NCBI GenBank assembly: GCA_900618425.1
Contig: UZAN01039693.1
Location: 1,941-50,662, forward strand
Direction of reading: 5' to 3'
Length of the DNA: 48,722 nt
From: Echinostoma caproni
Lineage: Eukaryota > Platyhelminthes > Trematoda > Plagiorchiida > Echinostomatidae
The number at the start of each line of letters is the position of its first letter. The first letter of the stretch is position 1. This document shows, piece after piece, positions 22,001 through 37,000 of this stretch. The notes below the pieces were generated by a model. It was not told the origin of the DNA, ran no database searches, and worked only from the letters and a program-made list of their open reading frames with translations. Both the position numbers and the translations under genes were made by a program.

Positions 22001-25000
22001 TGTGTGGCAGCTGAGAGGGACTCTTCCGCACCACGGTTTCGGAGTTGCTGTGACTCGTCAGCAGGGCAAATCGATACGGTGTCCTAGGTGAAACTAAACT
22101 GTCATTGTTCGAAATGGGTGCTGAAACCCTTACGCATGATCAACCGAGTGGACGGACAACACTTTCCTATCAGAAAAGCTTGTACATACGTAGGGCAGAT
22201 TTCTAATCTGCTTTTCATGGAGTAAATTTTGCGGATGTAATACGTTTGTATCCATTCTTAAATCATTGCTACAATTCTNGATCTTTTGTGGGTTATTACT
22301 ATTGTTCTTATCATTATGCATTAGGCAGTATCTGAGTGATTCAGCAGAGTTTCTCCGGAAGCATAAAACGAATTTCGACGTCGTTGTTGCTCATCATGTA
22401 TGTGTTTCATTATTCATTCCCTGAGATTGAAGAGGATTTCCAGAATGAATATCCAGGATCGGGTATATCTGTGGTAGCCGAGTAAGTACCGGGTGCATGT
22501 ACCTGACGAATTAGAGAGAATATCCACAAAATCGGGGGAATAGCAATCGGGCTCTCAAGTATAGAATGATTGAAATTGTGTGACTAATTGCAATCCGAAG
22601 AGAGTACCGGGAACTTCAATTATGTATTGCATAAGTAGAGTGGCACAGGTGATGGTGCGGAAAAGTATCTCACGACGGTCTTTTTGAGTCCCGATTGTAA
22701 ACCTCACAATTTGCAAGCATTCGAACGAAGGGTTCAATGGACAAGAAATTATTCAAAATAGGTTAAGAATAAATACTGCATGGTCCCACTGTGCACCCGC
22801 ACAAATATATACACGTAAACCGTTTGTTTCGGTGCTATTTGCTGTATAGCGATGAAGCTATTCTAGGGGGTTAATGTACTTCAATACTTTTGACTAACAA
22901 ATGTCCAGATTCTTAAAATCCCGGTCAAAGGAATGCGGAAACAACAAGTTATTTCGGTAATTTATTCAAGAAAAGTTTACGGATCTGGTTCCACGAAGCG
23001 TTTACTCAGTTTCAGGGGAGTTTATTCTTCGGAAACTGTAATTCGGATTGTAGTTCTACGAATTCCTGATAGTTTCACGCAGAATTTGAGGTGAGTGACC
23101 CAGTTCACATATGTTCAACCAATGCGCGACCCCGATGGCTTTATCCCACGGAAGTTAAAGCATGTGAAAATCAATAGCCAGACATCGCACAATCCCATTC
23201 ACGCATTCCTTTCCCACCCCCATACCTACACACACACACACANNNNNNNNNNNNNNNNNNNNNNNNNNNNNNNNNNNNNNNNNNNNNNNNNNNNNNNNNN
23301 NNNNNNNNNNNNNNNNNNNNNNNNNNNNNNNNNNNNNNNNNNNNNNNNNNNNNNNNNNNNNNNNNNNNNNNNNNNNNNNNNNNNNNNNNNNNNNNNNNNN
23401 NNNNNNNNNNNNNNNNNNNNNNNNNNNNNNNNNNNNNNNNNNNNNNNNNNNNNNNNNNNNNNNNNNNNNNNNNNNNNNNNNNNNNNNNNNNNNNNNNNNN
23501 NNNNNNNNNNNNNNNNNNNNNNNNNNNNNNNNNNNNNNNNNNNNNNNNNNNNNNNNNNNNNNNNNNNNNNNNNNNNNNNNNNNNNNNNNNNNNNNNNNNN
23601 NNNNNNNNNNNNNNNNNNNNNNNNNNNNNNNNNNNNNNNNNNNNNNNNNNNNNNNNNNNNNNNNNNNNNNNNNNNNNNNNNNNNNNNNNNNNNNNNNNNN
23701 NNNNNNNNNNNNNNNNNNNNNNNNNNNNNNNNNNNNNNNNNNNNNNNNNNNNNNNNNNNNNNNNNNNNNNNNNNNNNNNNNNNNNNNNNNNNNNNNNNNN
23801 NNNNNNNNNNNNNNNNNNNNNNNNNNNNNNNNNNNNNNNNAAACAAACAAACCTCCGCGTCTTCCTTGCTATTAAACATGACTGATATCAATGTAGCACA
23901 TATATGTTTCCTCCCCGTGACCAGACATTTGATCCATTTAACACCAATGAATAACCCGCGGAACACCGAAATTTAGTCTTTTGATGATAAACGAGCCACA
24001 AGTTAGAAGCATCCCACGTCACGTCACCTCGCTAAAACTTTTCTCTGCTTGGAATTTTGATCGTTTCTGCGGAATTGCACCCTTTTCATGCAGTCACTAA
24101 AAATGTGCTCAACCTCCGTCCCTGAAAACAATCTTTAAATATTCACCTACCAATGTTTCAACTAACCCTTCACGAAATACTAAATTGTTCCAAATGCACC
24201 ATGTCCCTCTCAATGAAAGTTCCTCGAACCTCTTTCCCTACTCAATTTCTTTACTAACCCTCGGAATGAGATCCTTGTTTGAAAGAATTTCCTTAACCTT
24301 TCGTTTGGAAATTAATAAAGTCCTGTATTCCTGTCGTAAAAGTACTAGATAACGTTTGTTCATCAACGTCCACGATGCACAATGAAATGTGTCCCCCTTA
24401 GTTGTTGTTGCTGCAGAAACCAAGTATCCAGGATACGGATTAAACATTTTTCGTGCTTATCCTATCGTTTTTTCTACATTCGCTGACAAACATTGGTCAA
24501 CAAATCGGAGAACAGTACCGAACTAATTAGTAATTTTCAGATCACCCTTCCTCTGTGATTGGTCGTTTTACATTGCTGTGGACGGCAACCGTTGCGGCGA
24601 TCGATGAGCAGGGATTTTCGATCATATCACCATTAATCCAGTGTTTTGTAATGCACAGAAATTTATAAGCCGATCCTCCAGTCAAACATTTGAAGATAAA
24701 TGAGAGATTACCACAATTCACAGAATTGCTTGAAACGTTAAATGATTTTTCTGAACCTTAAGTGGGAATCTATTAATTCACATATTCACATTTCATAACA
24801 TCTAATTTGTATTAAGCACGAACAGATTGAAGAGAATTTCAGGCTCAGGGCCTTAAAAGTGAATCACGTAAATGAACTCCTGCTACAGGCTGATAAACAG
24901 CCCAAAGTGTTCGGTTTTTCTAATCCTAAGAACTAATCACCAGTTGTGGTTGAATCTCCAGAAAGTTACATATGCCGTAAATTATTTATATTGGAAACTC

Positions 25001-28000
25001 ACTTTTCCAAGCAGCGAAATGCACGGATCGACAACTGTGCCAAATACATCTGACCATAAACTAGACGTGTATTATACCTTAAGTATTAACTAGATAGAAT
25101 GTCAGGCGGTTTCGTTCGTTCGCATTATTACGCACCTGGCTGTCACGCGCTCGCATTGATTGGGCATGAATAATGCATAACCGGTGTTGCGTGCAGTCAT
25201 CCTAAAGTCCAAATTGCGAGTCCGTGCGTACGAATCGGACAGTTGTGACCCTGTAGCTGTTAGATTGAAAACTTGAGGGTGTAATCGGCGCACACAGTGT
25301 ACATGGAATGATTCAGTTGGTCTGTTCATAGAACAGTACGTGTTCTTTGTCAATAAACATGTGGAATCCGGCACCCGTCTACTTAGCTATAATAGTAACT
25401 TAGACTTTTGAACGTTGTTGCTCAATTAAATTTTAAAAAAGGTGTTAAAATAAATAGAATTAATGGGCTATAGATTTAACAGCTTAATCACATTCCGAAT
25501 GAAAGATGTACATTCAAATAGATTCCATTAAATTCCAACGTTGATAGTACGGCTGCCAACAACAGGTGTATTCAGAGCCAGCGAAAGATTCGCACCTCAC
25601 ATTACATTTATCGTATTTTGCTGCACATTCTTTGCTTTCCACTCAAAACGCACATTGAAGTCCGTCTGTTTGGGATGCGAAAGACTCATCCTAATTGTAT
25701 TTCTGCCATGTAAAGTGGTCTTTGTTCAAAAAAGTATTATTCTTTATTTTTAAATATTGCTATTTCATTCTCACGCACACGGAACCAATTTACACCTCAT
25801 GAATTAATGGTCAACATAGTCCCGCCTGTTAGATCGTCTGGGCATTCCATGTTTTGCAAGTTATTCCTGTTAATTCAACGCATTTCACAGTTTCAAGTTC
25901 TCAATAAGAGGATACACAGTGATTGTTTGTTAGTTGCAATCTGAATTAGTGTGAAAAACAGTTGGTGATCCTTCGTTTGTAATTAGTCCTGTGGGAATGT
26001 TTTCCTGCCCCAATAATAGAGAGTAATGTAAATGAAGAAGTGAAATAGTTCTGATACAAAATGATCATTTTGGGCAAAATTATTCTTATTTTCTCAATTA
26101 TCGTACACCACTACATCCTTCCTGTAATTGTCATATTTTCTCGCACTCGTGTTACATCCGTTTTGTGAGGGATCAACTGAAAGCAATGTGATTAGGCAAC
26201 CGATTCATTCAAAGTTTTAACTAAAACTAACCTTGTGCTACAAACCTTGTGATATAAAATACCGATTTAAAGGGTAGGGGCAATCGTGTATTATTGAATT
26301 CGGTTAATTTGGACTTGAAAGAAACAATTTTTCATGAATGGCACGATCATTCTTGATGGGTCATGTAAGTTATGAATACCTGCTACGAGCAAATGTTTGC
26401 TGATGAAACTAACTCAATAACTTACTTACAATGTACTTTCTCTGGTCACAGCTTCAAGGCCAGTGGAAATCTCTGATCATGGATTTATGCTGTTGCGTAA
26501 ATTGAAGAAAATTGATAACTGCTTGAGTTGTTTATCTAGAAAAAATTTCCTCAAAGATGGTCTGTCGTAAACTCTTCAGTGACGGACAGCCCACTGGTTC
26601 ACAACCAAAATATGTCTTAATTTGTTCTTCATTTTCACGATCATCCATCCACACATTGTACTCCATTTGATCTTGATTCCTATTGATTGTTTCATATGGG
26701 TTGGATCGTGCTAACTGTTAACACTGATTTCTATTGGTTGTCATTTTTCCATATAGATATCAGGTGCATGTGCTCAAAATGCGAACTGACGACTGAGGTA
26801 TAGGTTTTGCTCCTGCTTCTGCATTCGATTCTCAGTGCTTTCAATGAAGCATAATTTTCTAACGTGTTTTGGAGCATAAATCAGTGACTGCATAACCTTT
26901 AAAGTTCAATTTAGGTGATACAACGAAGGTAGCAGGACGTCTCTTAAAATATTTTGTCGTATTCCATGGACGTAGGTGTAGAAGACCGAATACTTGCGCC
27001 ACAATATTGTCACCTCCTCCCAGAGGCTTCAAGTGGAAAACGTTTACTTCAACAAACAAGGACTTGCACAACTTTTTCAAGCTATCTGAGGAAATTATAG
27101 GGATTTGGAGGAACGATCAATACTGATTTTTGGGCCTTTACACCCGCGAAACAAACAAATGCGCACACAGAGAAAACTAATTGGGCGTTTGTCGTTGTGA
27201 CGATTGCATGATCTTGTTGCAGCTCTCCGTGAGTGATTGAATACATGCGGCGGTAATTTATTTATTTCATTTAACTAGATTCAGACCGTGTTATTTGTGC
27301 TTCCCGGTTCGAATCCCAGTGAATAGGCTGAAATGGTCTAGCTTAGTGGCACAGACTAAAAGACGTTATTTGGCTTTTCCGGTCCTGCTCGTCATTTCCA
27401 GATTTCCATCCACATTGCATGTATATCAAAGCCCCACCCCTCGGGTAACCGAAAACAACGCTCTGATTTGGATACTCCTATATTTGGTAGTGAAACGTGA
27501 AACTTAATCGATCGACATAAATTCTAAAACGCAAATTGCGTAGCAATTAAAACAAACCGAAAATAGTTAAAAATTGAGCTATCCATATTCTGATGGAGGG
27601 TATATTTGAACTAACCCACTTATGCTCAAAAACCAAAGGGTAAATTTCTGGTCACGCTTACTACGCTTTGCACTGTTTCAGGCAACAATATGTCGTTAGT
27701 AATCCATAGTTTTCGAATGAGTCCGTTCTGTATCATTTTGGGGTTATACTCACCAATTATTTCGTTTAGTGTGCAACCTGGGGCTCAAACCAAGTTTCAA
27801 CCGTTTCAAGTCCAAAGAGCCACCAAAGTCACCTGACTGAAGTCAACTAAAACTACCACTAGTCAAAAGGTAGCAAGGTGAATAATTTATGCGATTTATC
27901 CTATTCGCCAAAGTGGAGTGATTTATGAAAACTTTTATCCATCTTACACCGGTGTCCCCCACTTGTTATCTATCAACTGTTGTTCTCTGCTACGCAATTT

Positions 28001-31000
28001 CACGTTTTAGCCCGAGATCGAACTCAATCAGTTCGGAAACGTGTTCCGAATCGGCTGCACCACCTTCGTTCAAACAGTATATCAAGCTTTGTTTCACCCC
28101 TCGTGGCGCACAGTGTGAACCGACCCCATACTCCCAGTGGATTACCGTTACAAATACCTATCTGTTATGTAAGTTCCTTATTCTGTCCTAATGAGAAACC
28201 AATGAGTGCTACTAAACAGTTTTTTCATTCTACCAATGGTCTATAATCAGTGAACACGGATAGATTTGACCCATACTTACCAGCCGGCATCTAAGTATTT
28301 CCAGCTTATTTTGGTCAACAGTGCTAAGGAGTGTTGTGCGTTTCACCAGCGGCAAATTCATTTGAAAAACTCATTTATTTTTTTTCAAGGCCGGCAAACG
28401 TTCGTAGATAGCCACTAAGTGTTTATCTAATAGCTTTTTGATACTGGGAGACAAAAGTGAACGCAAACTCAACGAAACGTTTCACGAGAAAAAATTGCTT
28501 CCTTTTTAAACTAATAACAGCGTAGCGCACTGAACGTAAAATGCCTCTTTTGGAAAGATATTCTTGCAAAATATTTATAATTAGTATTTGAAACAGATTT
28601 CAACAAGGCGTATGTTTGTCGCGCTTAGGAACAAGCAATTAGCAGATCAAGGAATTGCTTCCTCGAAGATAGTCGCTTCAGGGTTTGATGTCCAGCTTCA
28701 TCGTTCTGTTATTCATTGTACTGTATTTAGCAAACATGGCCAAGTTGACAAAACATTCCGGTATTTCTCATCAGATCGATGCACAGCAGTGTTCTATAAA
28801 TGAACATAAATTATTATGAAAATGAAAGTGTTGAGATCTTTCGAATCGTTATCTGTAGATTGACCTATGGAGCATGTCCAGACGAAACTGTTTGGTAAAA
28901 ATAATAAACTACATAGCTCGCGGTGGAAACGAGGATGGTTCCAACATATCTTTTGATAAGATTATTTAATGAATCCCTATCAGGTATGCTTCTTATGGAA
29001 AACGATTAACTAAGAAGCATTGTTGGGTCATGCGCAGTGATTAATCTCATTGGAGTAACGTTCGCATACGTTATTTGTCTGTCAATTCCCAGGGCGTTTG
29101 GCAACATGTTTCCCAGCCATGTTTTGGATTTCTTGTAACATGTTACCGTTGCGAGAAACCTGAGAAACATTCTTGTAAATTCATCTCTTTTTATGCGATC
29201 TTATGGAAAGGAATACGTCACGCATGACGAAGTCACTTTCGTAAACACATAACATCTCCCGAGTAGTTCCTCAATAATGTTTAGATGAATACTACCTTAA
29301 ACAATATACTTCGCATTCAAGATGATCTATTGTTAGAATAGAATGATTTCCAGAGCTTGATGCACAAACGGAAGAACCACATTCAGCATGTTTCAGCCAA
29401 TCCTGTGTTTGCAGAAAAAATTCGGACATATTTGCCGCCGCGTAAACATAGGACAGACATATCAATGCGACACCCTCGTGACTGGTTCAGGAGCTCACAG
29501 GTTACAGTATCAACCGTCAGAACTACCGTAGTACCACACACTCGGGATTACTGCGCTTCGATGTGTTTGCATGGTAATCTGCTGACTGTAATGGTTTGGT
29601 GAGAATAACCGAAGAGATAGTTACACGAATAACTCAAGAATAATGTAAAGCACTACAGTCAAGAATGATGGGCCTTTTTTCCAATCTTGGTATTTTATTC
29701 CCTTTGATTTATTCCGCAATTACACTGTTTTCATGAAGAGGTAAGCGGCCAATCAAAGGGCTACCAAAAAATGCAGAGAATCGGGGAAAGTTAGGTGGTG
29801 GTGTAGGCGGCGGCGTTCGCGGTGGGGTTCGAACACGTTATCCAGGGCGATAAACTGATCTTTATCACTCGCACACCACCGTCCGGTTGGTATCAATCAT
29901 AGCCTGATTGTACTTGTTAGTTTGTGCTGACAGAATTGAAAATCGGTGCAAATAGCCGGGTGAATTAAAATTTATTTCGCCTCTTCGCCGAGCTTGGCGA
30001 TTTGTTTGCAAACGTTTCATCACTAGCCGAGGTGACATCATCAGTTCTTGTGATGATGTCACCTCGGCTGATGATGAAACGTTTGTAAACAAATTTCCGA
30101 GCCCGGTGAATAGGCGAAATAGAAGTTTGTGTTATATTAAGGTAACGTTTGACACCCTAATCTTATTATAATCGCTCTGCGTTTTATCTTCAGGTTCGAC
30201 GGACGGAACACTGCCTCATGCAATCGAATACCATTTTTCTGTGACTGAAATACAAGAAAATACAGTACACGTCGAATGCAACCAAACTTTATGTTCTGGA
30301 GTTTCTAAGCTTAGGAATTAGTCGATGTCAATTGATAGGATGTGAGGAAATGGATACAAAAGTGATGAAACCTGGGTTTAAAATGTTCCTCGTCAAATTA
30401 TTCATTTTGGCAGACATCTACAATCTACTCCCATGTGTTCACTTTATCATCGCTACACATGTTACCTCATACTAGTAAGATGCATCTACGAGTGGTCTTA
30501 TTCTTCCAATATCCTTTTTGTGCATTTCTGTCTATAAAAAGGACAAGTTCACACTGGCCCAAATGAAGAAGTGCACTAATGATTTGAAAGATAGAAAGGA
30601 TCAGTGACTTCATAGCTTTATATTCATAAAGCCGATGGTTTATCATGAGAAGTAAACTGGGCACTGGCGCGGTTTCTCCTAATGAACAGACGGAAAATTC
30701 TAGGTAGATTTCCGATAAGTTAACCATCAGAAATTCCCCGTGACCAATAACACCAGAGAATAATGAAAAGGTTTGTGACCGCGGCACAAATGACGGACAG
30801 TTTTGTACACATGTAGGGAATCCGTTACTGACTGGAATATAGCACGCAGCAAATAAAAATGAGTAGAATGTATAGTTTCGTTAAGTAAAGTGCAGAAAAT
30901 CGTTTACTTCTGTTTATTTGATCACGCGTTCTCATGCGAGTAGTTGGATAACGTCAACACTCAGGTAATTGCCCATTCACATTTCAACGTGTGGTCCAAT

Positions 31001-34000
31001 TAAATCAAGTTATACACTGAATGGAGTGAATAACTATTCCACTACGAGTATATTTATCCAGTATATCTTTTTTTATGCATAGATACCTTTATTACTAATT
31101 TTTTATATCCAGATGAGTATTTCTCATTTTTCTGTAATGCTTATTTCAGAATTAATCATCAGGACAATTTAAGTTTTACTCCATCAGAATTTGTGTCACT
31201 AATTTGCATTTGTAAAATGAGAGATGATGCGAAAAAATTCACCTAAGTATAGAATAGTTTGGTGTAGAACTGCACTTTAAGACGAGTAACCGTCAGATTC
31301 AAATAACTGCTAATTATCCAAACAGTCTGAGACTGTTTGATCACTTTAAAAGTATACAGCTCCATACCTCTTTCTCTTTAACGCCCTATCACGTCCCATG
31401 ATCCCTTAATTGTCTGTCTCGTCGATCTGGAAATAGTCCATGTGTTTGACACTACTTAGTTAAGAACTTTTTCATTTTTCTCGAGATCTTTTTAGTTGAA
31501 CTAAATTGAACAATCTAACTATCTTACAAAACAATAACATAAAATCCTTTCTCAGTTTCTTCGATGACTAACCCTTTTAAAGAAGAGCATGTGATTTCTG
31601 AAAACTCCTAGTTTAGCTATCTATGTATACTTGTTTTCAACTTCCCGACATAAGTTAGCGGGCAAACATTTTTCCCACTGATATTTACACACACAAGTTC
31701 ACTTCATAATAATTGAGACGAACGAAGTCTGTAAACTCTACACAGACTCTGGCACCGACCGATTCGGTTATGTTTCTCTCAAAAAGATTATCAACACTAG
31801 CATGATCAAGCCTCACTAAAGCACGACTATTCACCCTGCCCACTTTGTTATCAAGTTATGTCCCATGGGTTTTTTAATTGGCACTTTTTGCCAGAAATTA
31901 AAGCCTAGACGCAAAGCTGTGTAAAACTTCGTTCGTGTGGAGTTCTCAATTTATTTACCCTACAGGATGATAGAACAGGTGTTACTGTGAGCTCATCTGT
32001 TTCCTGCGTAAAACTGAGATTTATATCCTCCTCCAATGAACCTCCTCAGATCAGTCCACCGTTTCGTGAATTGATACGAAAATCGACATATAATAGGAAA
32101 AACTCCCATTCCAGTTTGATCAGCTTACTCACATATATATACATCGTGTTTCGAATCCTTAGGGGATGAGATGTTTGCCGTAACTAGTGAGGTGATAGCT
32201 GTGGGAGACGGAGTTTTCTTGCGAATAGTTTTTGGGAGCAAGAGGGTTGGGGGTGTATGTAAGAGGATGATAAAAAGCAACTCCTAAGACCCTCAGATCA
32301 GCGGCTGTGAAATAAATTGAGTGTGATGCCTTGGTCACATGAACCACGTAGGCATACTCCATTAAAATAACATTCTCTCAATCGTTTCACATTCTATAAA
32401 TGATATGCTAATGAAAATTTGTGTTTCAGTGATGACAAGGTGAATCTTCTGAGGGGCTTAAAAGTGTTTATCTTAGCACAGTTAGGTGTGACGTTCACTA
32501 TGGAAGAAGGAGAGGATGAAAAACACTATTCCTGGACATTCTACTAAGCTGTCGATCAGAAGAAACGTATATGAGTACCATATACTGGAAGTAGTCTGGG
32601 AGTAATCATTATATTCATTTTTGCGCAATCAGAAAAACAGCTAAACTTGCATAACTACCACGGTGCACAAAATGTGCCCAGATGATAACATTTAGGCTGG
32701 CCTGAGATGTATTGGTGAAGTTTTACTGCACAACTGCCGCCTAAAACAACTCGCGGACAACATTAACGGTTACTGTTCAAATTGTTGTTTGATAGATTGA
32801 AGTTTTATGTTATGGTGGATGTCAGATGCCTGTCTACGTAAGTTAGATGGGACTGTCGATTATGAAAAGATCAGTGCCGTCGGTCTGTTCTCGTAGCCCA
32901 ACTGGTAGAGCGTGCGCTGTAAAAAAAAGCGTAGGTGGCATCCATGCGTGGTTTCGGATCCCACTGAAACTACTGAACTTTCCGCAATTTAAACATAACA
33001 TTACCGAATGCCAAACGGAGTCTCTACCGTTGAAAACAAACCATTGTAGACGCTGCTGTCGTTTAAGGGTGATCCATATACCGAGGCGTTGACACTCATT
33101 CACTACACCTATAAAAATACATTTTCCGTAGCAAAGCTTTTGCACTTTGTTTGTCTCTGAGCGGCTTTTGTTTTTTTCAACTTAGAGAATAATTATCTGT
33201 TTGTGCAGTGTTAGTTTTTAGATTTTGCCAGTTTACTTATTCCTGTTGGGCGAAGTACAATGGCTGCAGAGGCAAACTTTTAACTTTTAACCACGCCTAT
33301 TGAATTCAAATCACGTGATTTACGTGACCGAGTCATTTTACTCTCTTTAGTTAGTTTACAGCCGTTTGTCGAAAGGCATCAGAAGTTGCATTTTAGCCAT
33401 AATGGAAACAATCGGAATCCATCTACTCAATCTGACCCCCCCCCCCGCCGGCTCAATATCTTTACTCCCTCAAAACAAATCCTAAGAACACTCGATCTCC
33501 GTTGTCATCACTAACTTGAAACAGTCACACACACACACACGCCAAAAAGCCCACTTGATTGAACCGATGTGTGTATGTGTGAGCTATATCCAGTCACAGA
33601 ATTCAAAGATGATTTTTTCCTCATTATGCAATGAATCTTTTCCCAACTAGCATTACGAAAAGTTCGTAATGTATAACCCGCTGGATAAATAGCCTAAATC
33701 GAGCTTGTTTGCTACAATGTATGTGTTTTGAAATAATATCAATGAAATAATTGCAATAGTTTGCAATATTTGCACTTTCGTCAATCCATTTTTCCAAACA
33801 TTTTCGTAGTCAAAACCAGTGAACGAGTGCATCCAAACGAATGCAAATTTTCTATCCTCGTCGTACAGTTATGCCAGCAGATTTATTCTAATCATGAAAC
33901 GATTTCATATCTCTTGTATACTAGAGTTGTGGTCTATAGAGATGGATCTTTGTGTTCCCCGGGCCCGTTGACAAGTTTGCAAGAAAACAAAAGGTCTTGT

Positions 34001-37000
34001 CTTTATGAATTTTACATACGAAAACCAAATACGCGTAGGAGTTGCCCAACAAACTTGTTTGCATTGTTTCTTTAGTTTTTAGCAGCGGTCGCAATATATA
34101 TACAAGATAATATGCATTGTATTGAAAGAATGAACTTTGATTCATGTTTAGCCAACCTTCGTGTCGGTCCTGACATGTTTCAAATAAGCCCACCGGTGCT
34201 CATTATTGACCTTTACTCATCAACTTCACCTAAAAACCTGATAGAAACTTATGTTTTGGTTTGCATTTTATTTAACAAAACTTCTCAAAATCAATTTACC
34301 TTGAACCTTTCTCAGAAATCTAGTTTCCAATGTAGTAAAAGTGCAAATTCATCCACATCTGTAATCGGTTTCTTACAATCTGACCGTTTGATATTTATTT
34401 TTTCTTTCATTGCCCTGTTATTTTTATAATCCTACGACTACTCATAGTGCTTGCGATTGTCTGTTTGAACGCGGGTCTCATCTACTTTGATGGAACAATT
34501 CCGAAACGCGGGGCGTTCTCGTTTATCGCGTCGGTCGTGACCATCGCCGTCTTTGGTACCATTACATTTTTGCTCTGCGTCAGCTTACAGTGTCAGCCCG
34601 AAACGAAGTCTAAAGTGACATTCAAGGTGAGCGCATCAATATGAAACCTGATTCCGTATTCATTCACTCCTTCAATCAACCCTCCAGTCAGCCAGGCAGT
34701 CAGTCAGTCAGTTAGCCAGTCAATCACTGTGTTAGTCTATCTGTTTTGTTTCTTCATCTGACTTTTTGTACATACACCATTTATATTTAACGTAATTCCA
34801 ACTAATTTAGAGCGCTATGAAGATTTGTAGCTGAAGTTATTTTTATATCATATTTACACCTTCTTATAGGTAATCATAGTATATAGTGCACTATACCCTT
34901 ATGACAAACTTACGTTCAAGGATTAATCACCCCCTTTTTCGGCTTCAATTCCCTCAGAGGTAATGAACTATGCACTTTGAACACTAGCCTGTTTGGTGCT
35001 TTAGTTTGAGCTTATTCAGTTATTTTTGACCGAATCTGCGCTTTGAAATGCAAGATTATCAAACTACCGGGTACATACATTCATACATTCTGTCGTTCCA
35101 CTTCTTCAAAGGAATACTGTTTACTTCCATCTCAGTTTCTTACTGTCCGAACAGGAACAAGCACCTGCAAACTAAATTTGCAAATTAAAACAACGTGTAA
35201 TATAAGCCTTTTGAATAAACAAATTTGAAGTGCCTGTAAAACCCATACACAATTGGAAACACAACACCCACTGTATGATATCAGTAGTATCAAACTTGCG
35301 TGACACCTTTTTAGTCCAGATAGCTTAATAGTACCTGGTTGCTATCGTATCCCCAGGTTTAAGCAGTTGCAAGTTGGATAAACATATAAACTGAGATTGT
35401 TTTTGTACAGCGTTAGAATTTTTCTCACCCATACATAATAATATCTTTTCTGATCGCAACCATTCACGGCTTTGCACAAATACATCATCCTGGCTATCAA
35501 TCGAAATTACTAATTCATGTACTTAACCCTGTTCCGCCGTTCACGTTTTATTTCTTCATTACTCATGCGATATATTTCTTTTAAAGGTCTCACTTGCTAA
35601 AGGGAAAGAAATAATTTTACTTTAAACTTTTGTATTGCACCTTCAGTGCAATCATTTATTGATCGGAATCCAGAACAAACTACTTTGAGTTATTTTATTT
35701 GATACGTAACACTTTGACGGTCACTTGTTTGTTTTACGTCAGTGATTGAGAACATTAAACGAAATGATAACGTCTCGCAACATAAGTCTTCTTTCGGTCT
35801 TGATGCGATGGATAAAATGGACCCAGTGTTTCAAGTTGCTTAATCTCTGTTTGTTCTTGAGAGCACCTGTTCAAACGGAGAGGCTTACATAGGGCCTCAT
35901 ATTAGTGGGATTGAATGGAATTACCCTGAGCCGCATACTAAAAATTTATGCAGCCATTTGCTCAAAGTATTGACCGTCGGTAATCTGAATCAGGGTTAGG
36001 ATGATTTGATTCCCATGATGAAGGCCCGCAGTTTAACTCCTTGGGACAACGAATAAATGACTGCCCAGTGTTCTGCGTCAATCATCAGCTAGCTTTTTGG
36101 ATCCCAAATAAGTTCAGTTTCACATGTGGTAAAACCCTCGAATAAAAGACGCCGTTACCGTGCCTGTCGATTCCAACGGGCTCATATAGCCCATTTCAAA
36201 CTTCAAATGTGAAATGCGATCAATTAAAAGAAAAACTCTGTTTTGAAATCTATCTTACAGTCAACCAAATAATGCATTCAGTATTATTGCATCAAATAAC
36301 TGAATTATGTCAGCCTTCATTTGATACGATTCAATGTCTAGGTGTGATGAGAATTAAATAACTTCATCTTATGTATGATAAAGGAGAGATTATTTCAATT
36401 CGGTATCGTTTTTTTATGATTTAATAGGTAAACTAGGTGTAGATACATTCTAAAATAGTACGTTTAATAGAAGCCGAACAAGTTCTTTGTGTTTCTGTGT
36501 AGTCGTCAACGGTGCATAACACGGCATCAGAATACCCATTCCCGAATATGAAATTGCTTTATTTGAATCATTTATTTTTTGGAAACATTTGGTTGGTTAA
36601 GAAGTAACACAGTAAGTATATAACAGCAAAAACGTATACCGGCCAAACTTTCACTGAAAATTTAGTGGGTTATAAACCATATTGAAGCAGCCTTCATCTT
36701 CTCACTACGTGCATGGGAGCAGCAGCAAATCAATCTATTCCATGTGTAACTTCAAAACAAGTGACCACACTGGTCAATCTTTCAGCCAACAATTACTAGG
36801 GTTTTACACTTCGTTCTTGTTACCGGATTAAGCCTCAAACTCTATAATTACCTTAATAAACGACTCCCACTTCAGTCCTCTAGTTGTGGATTTATTTGGT
36901 CTAATGCTAATACCAACACTACTCCTGATATTGCCAAGCATATGAATAAAAAATGAATACAATTAAGGTAAATGGCCATCTGTGTGTCCATTTTTAATCG

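Larger units (their letters stand above)
20246..23242. other. CAT intron, mostly unassigned
   Basis: AT-rich. It contains a G run at 20441-20450 and two tiny exon-like segments (listed separately). The cysteine-rich open frame on the - strand at 21075-21368 matches no family I recognise. Confidence 0.35.

Noticed and set aside
23095..23976. Long open frames of 231-293 codons on both strands
   Set aside because: They run through 598 N bases; only short flanks are real sequence.
32885..32972. Functional tRNA gene
   Set aside because: Box A and B are recognisable but the anticodon arm and acceptor stem do not pair.
34112..34429. 105-codon + strand open frame just before a transporter exon
   Set aside because: It is in another frame, AT-rich, has no CAT similarity and ends before the acceptor.
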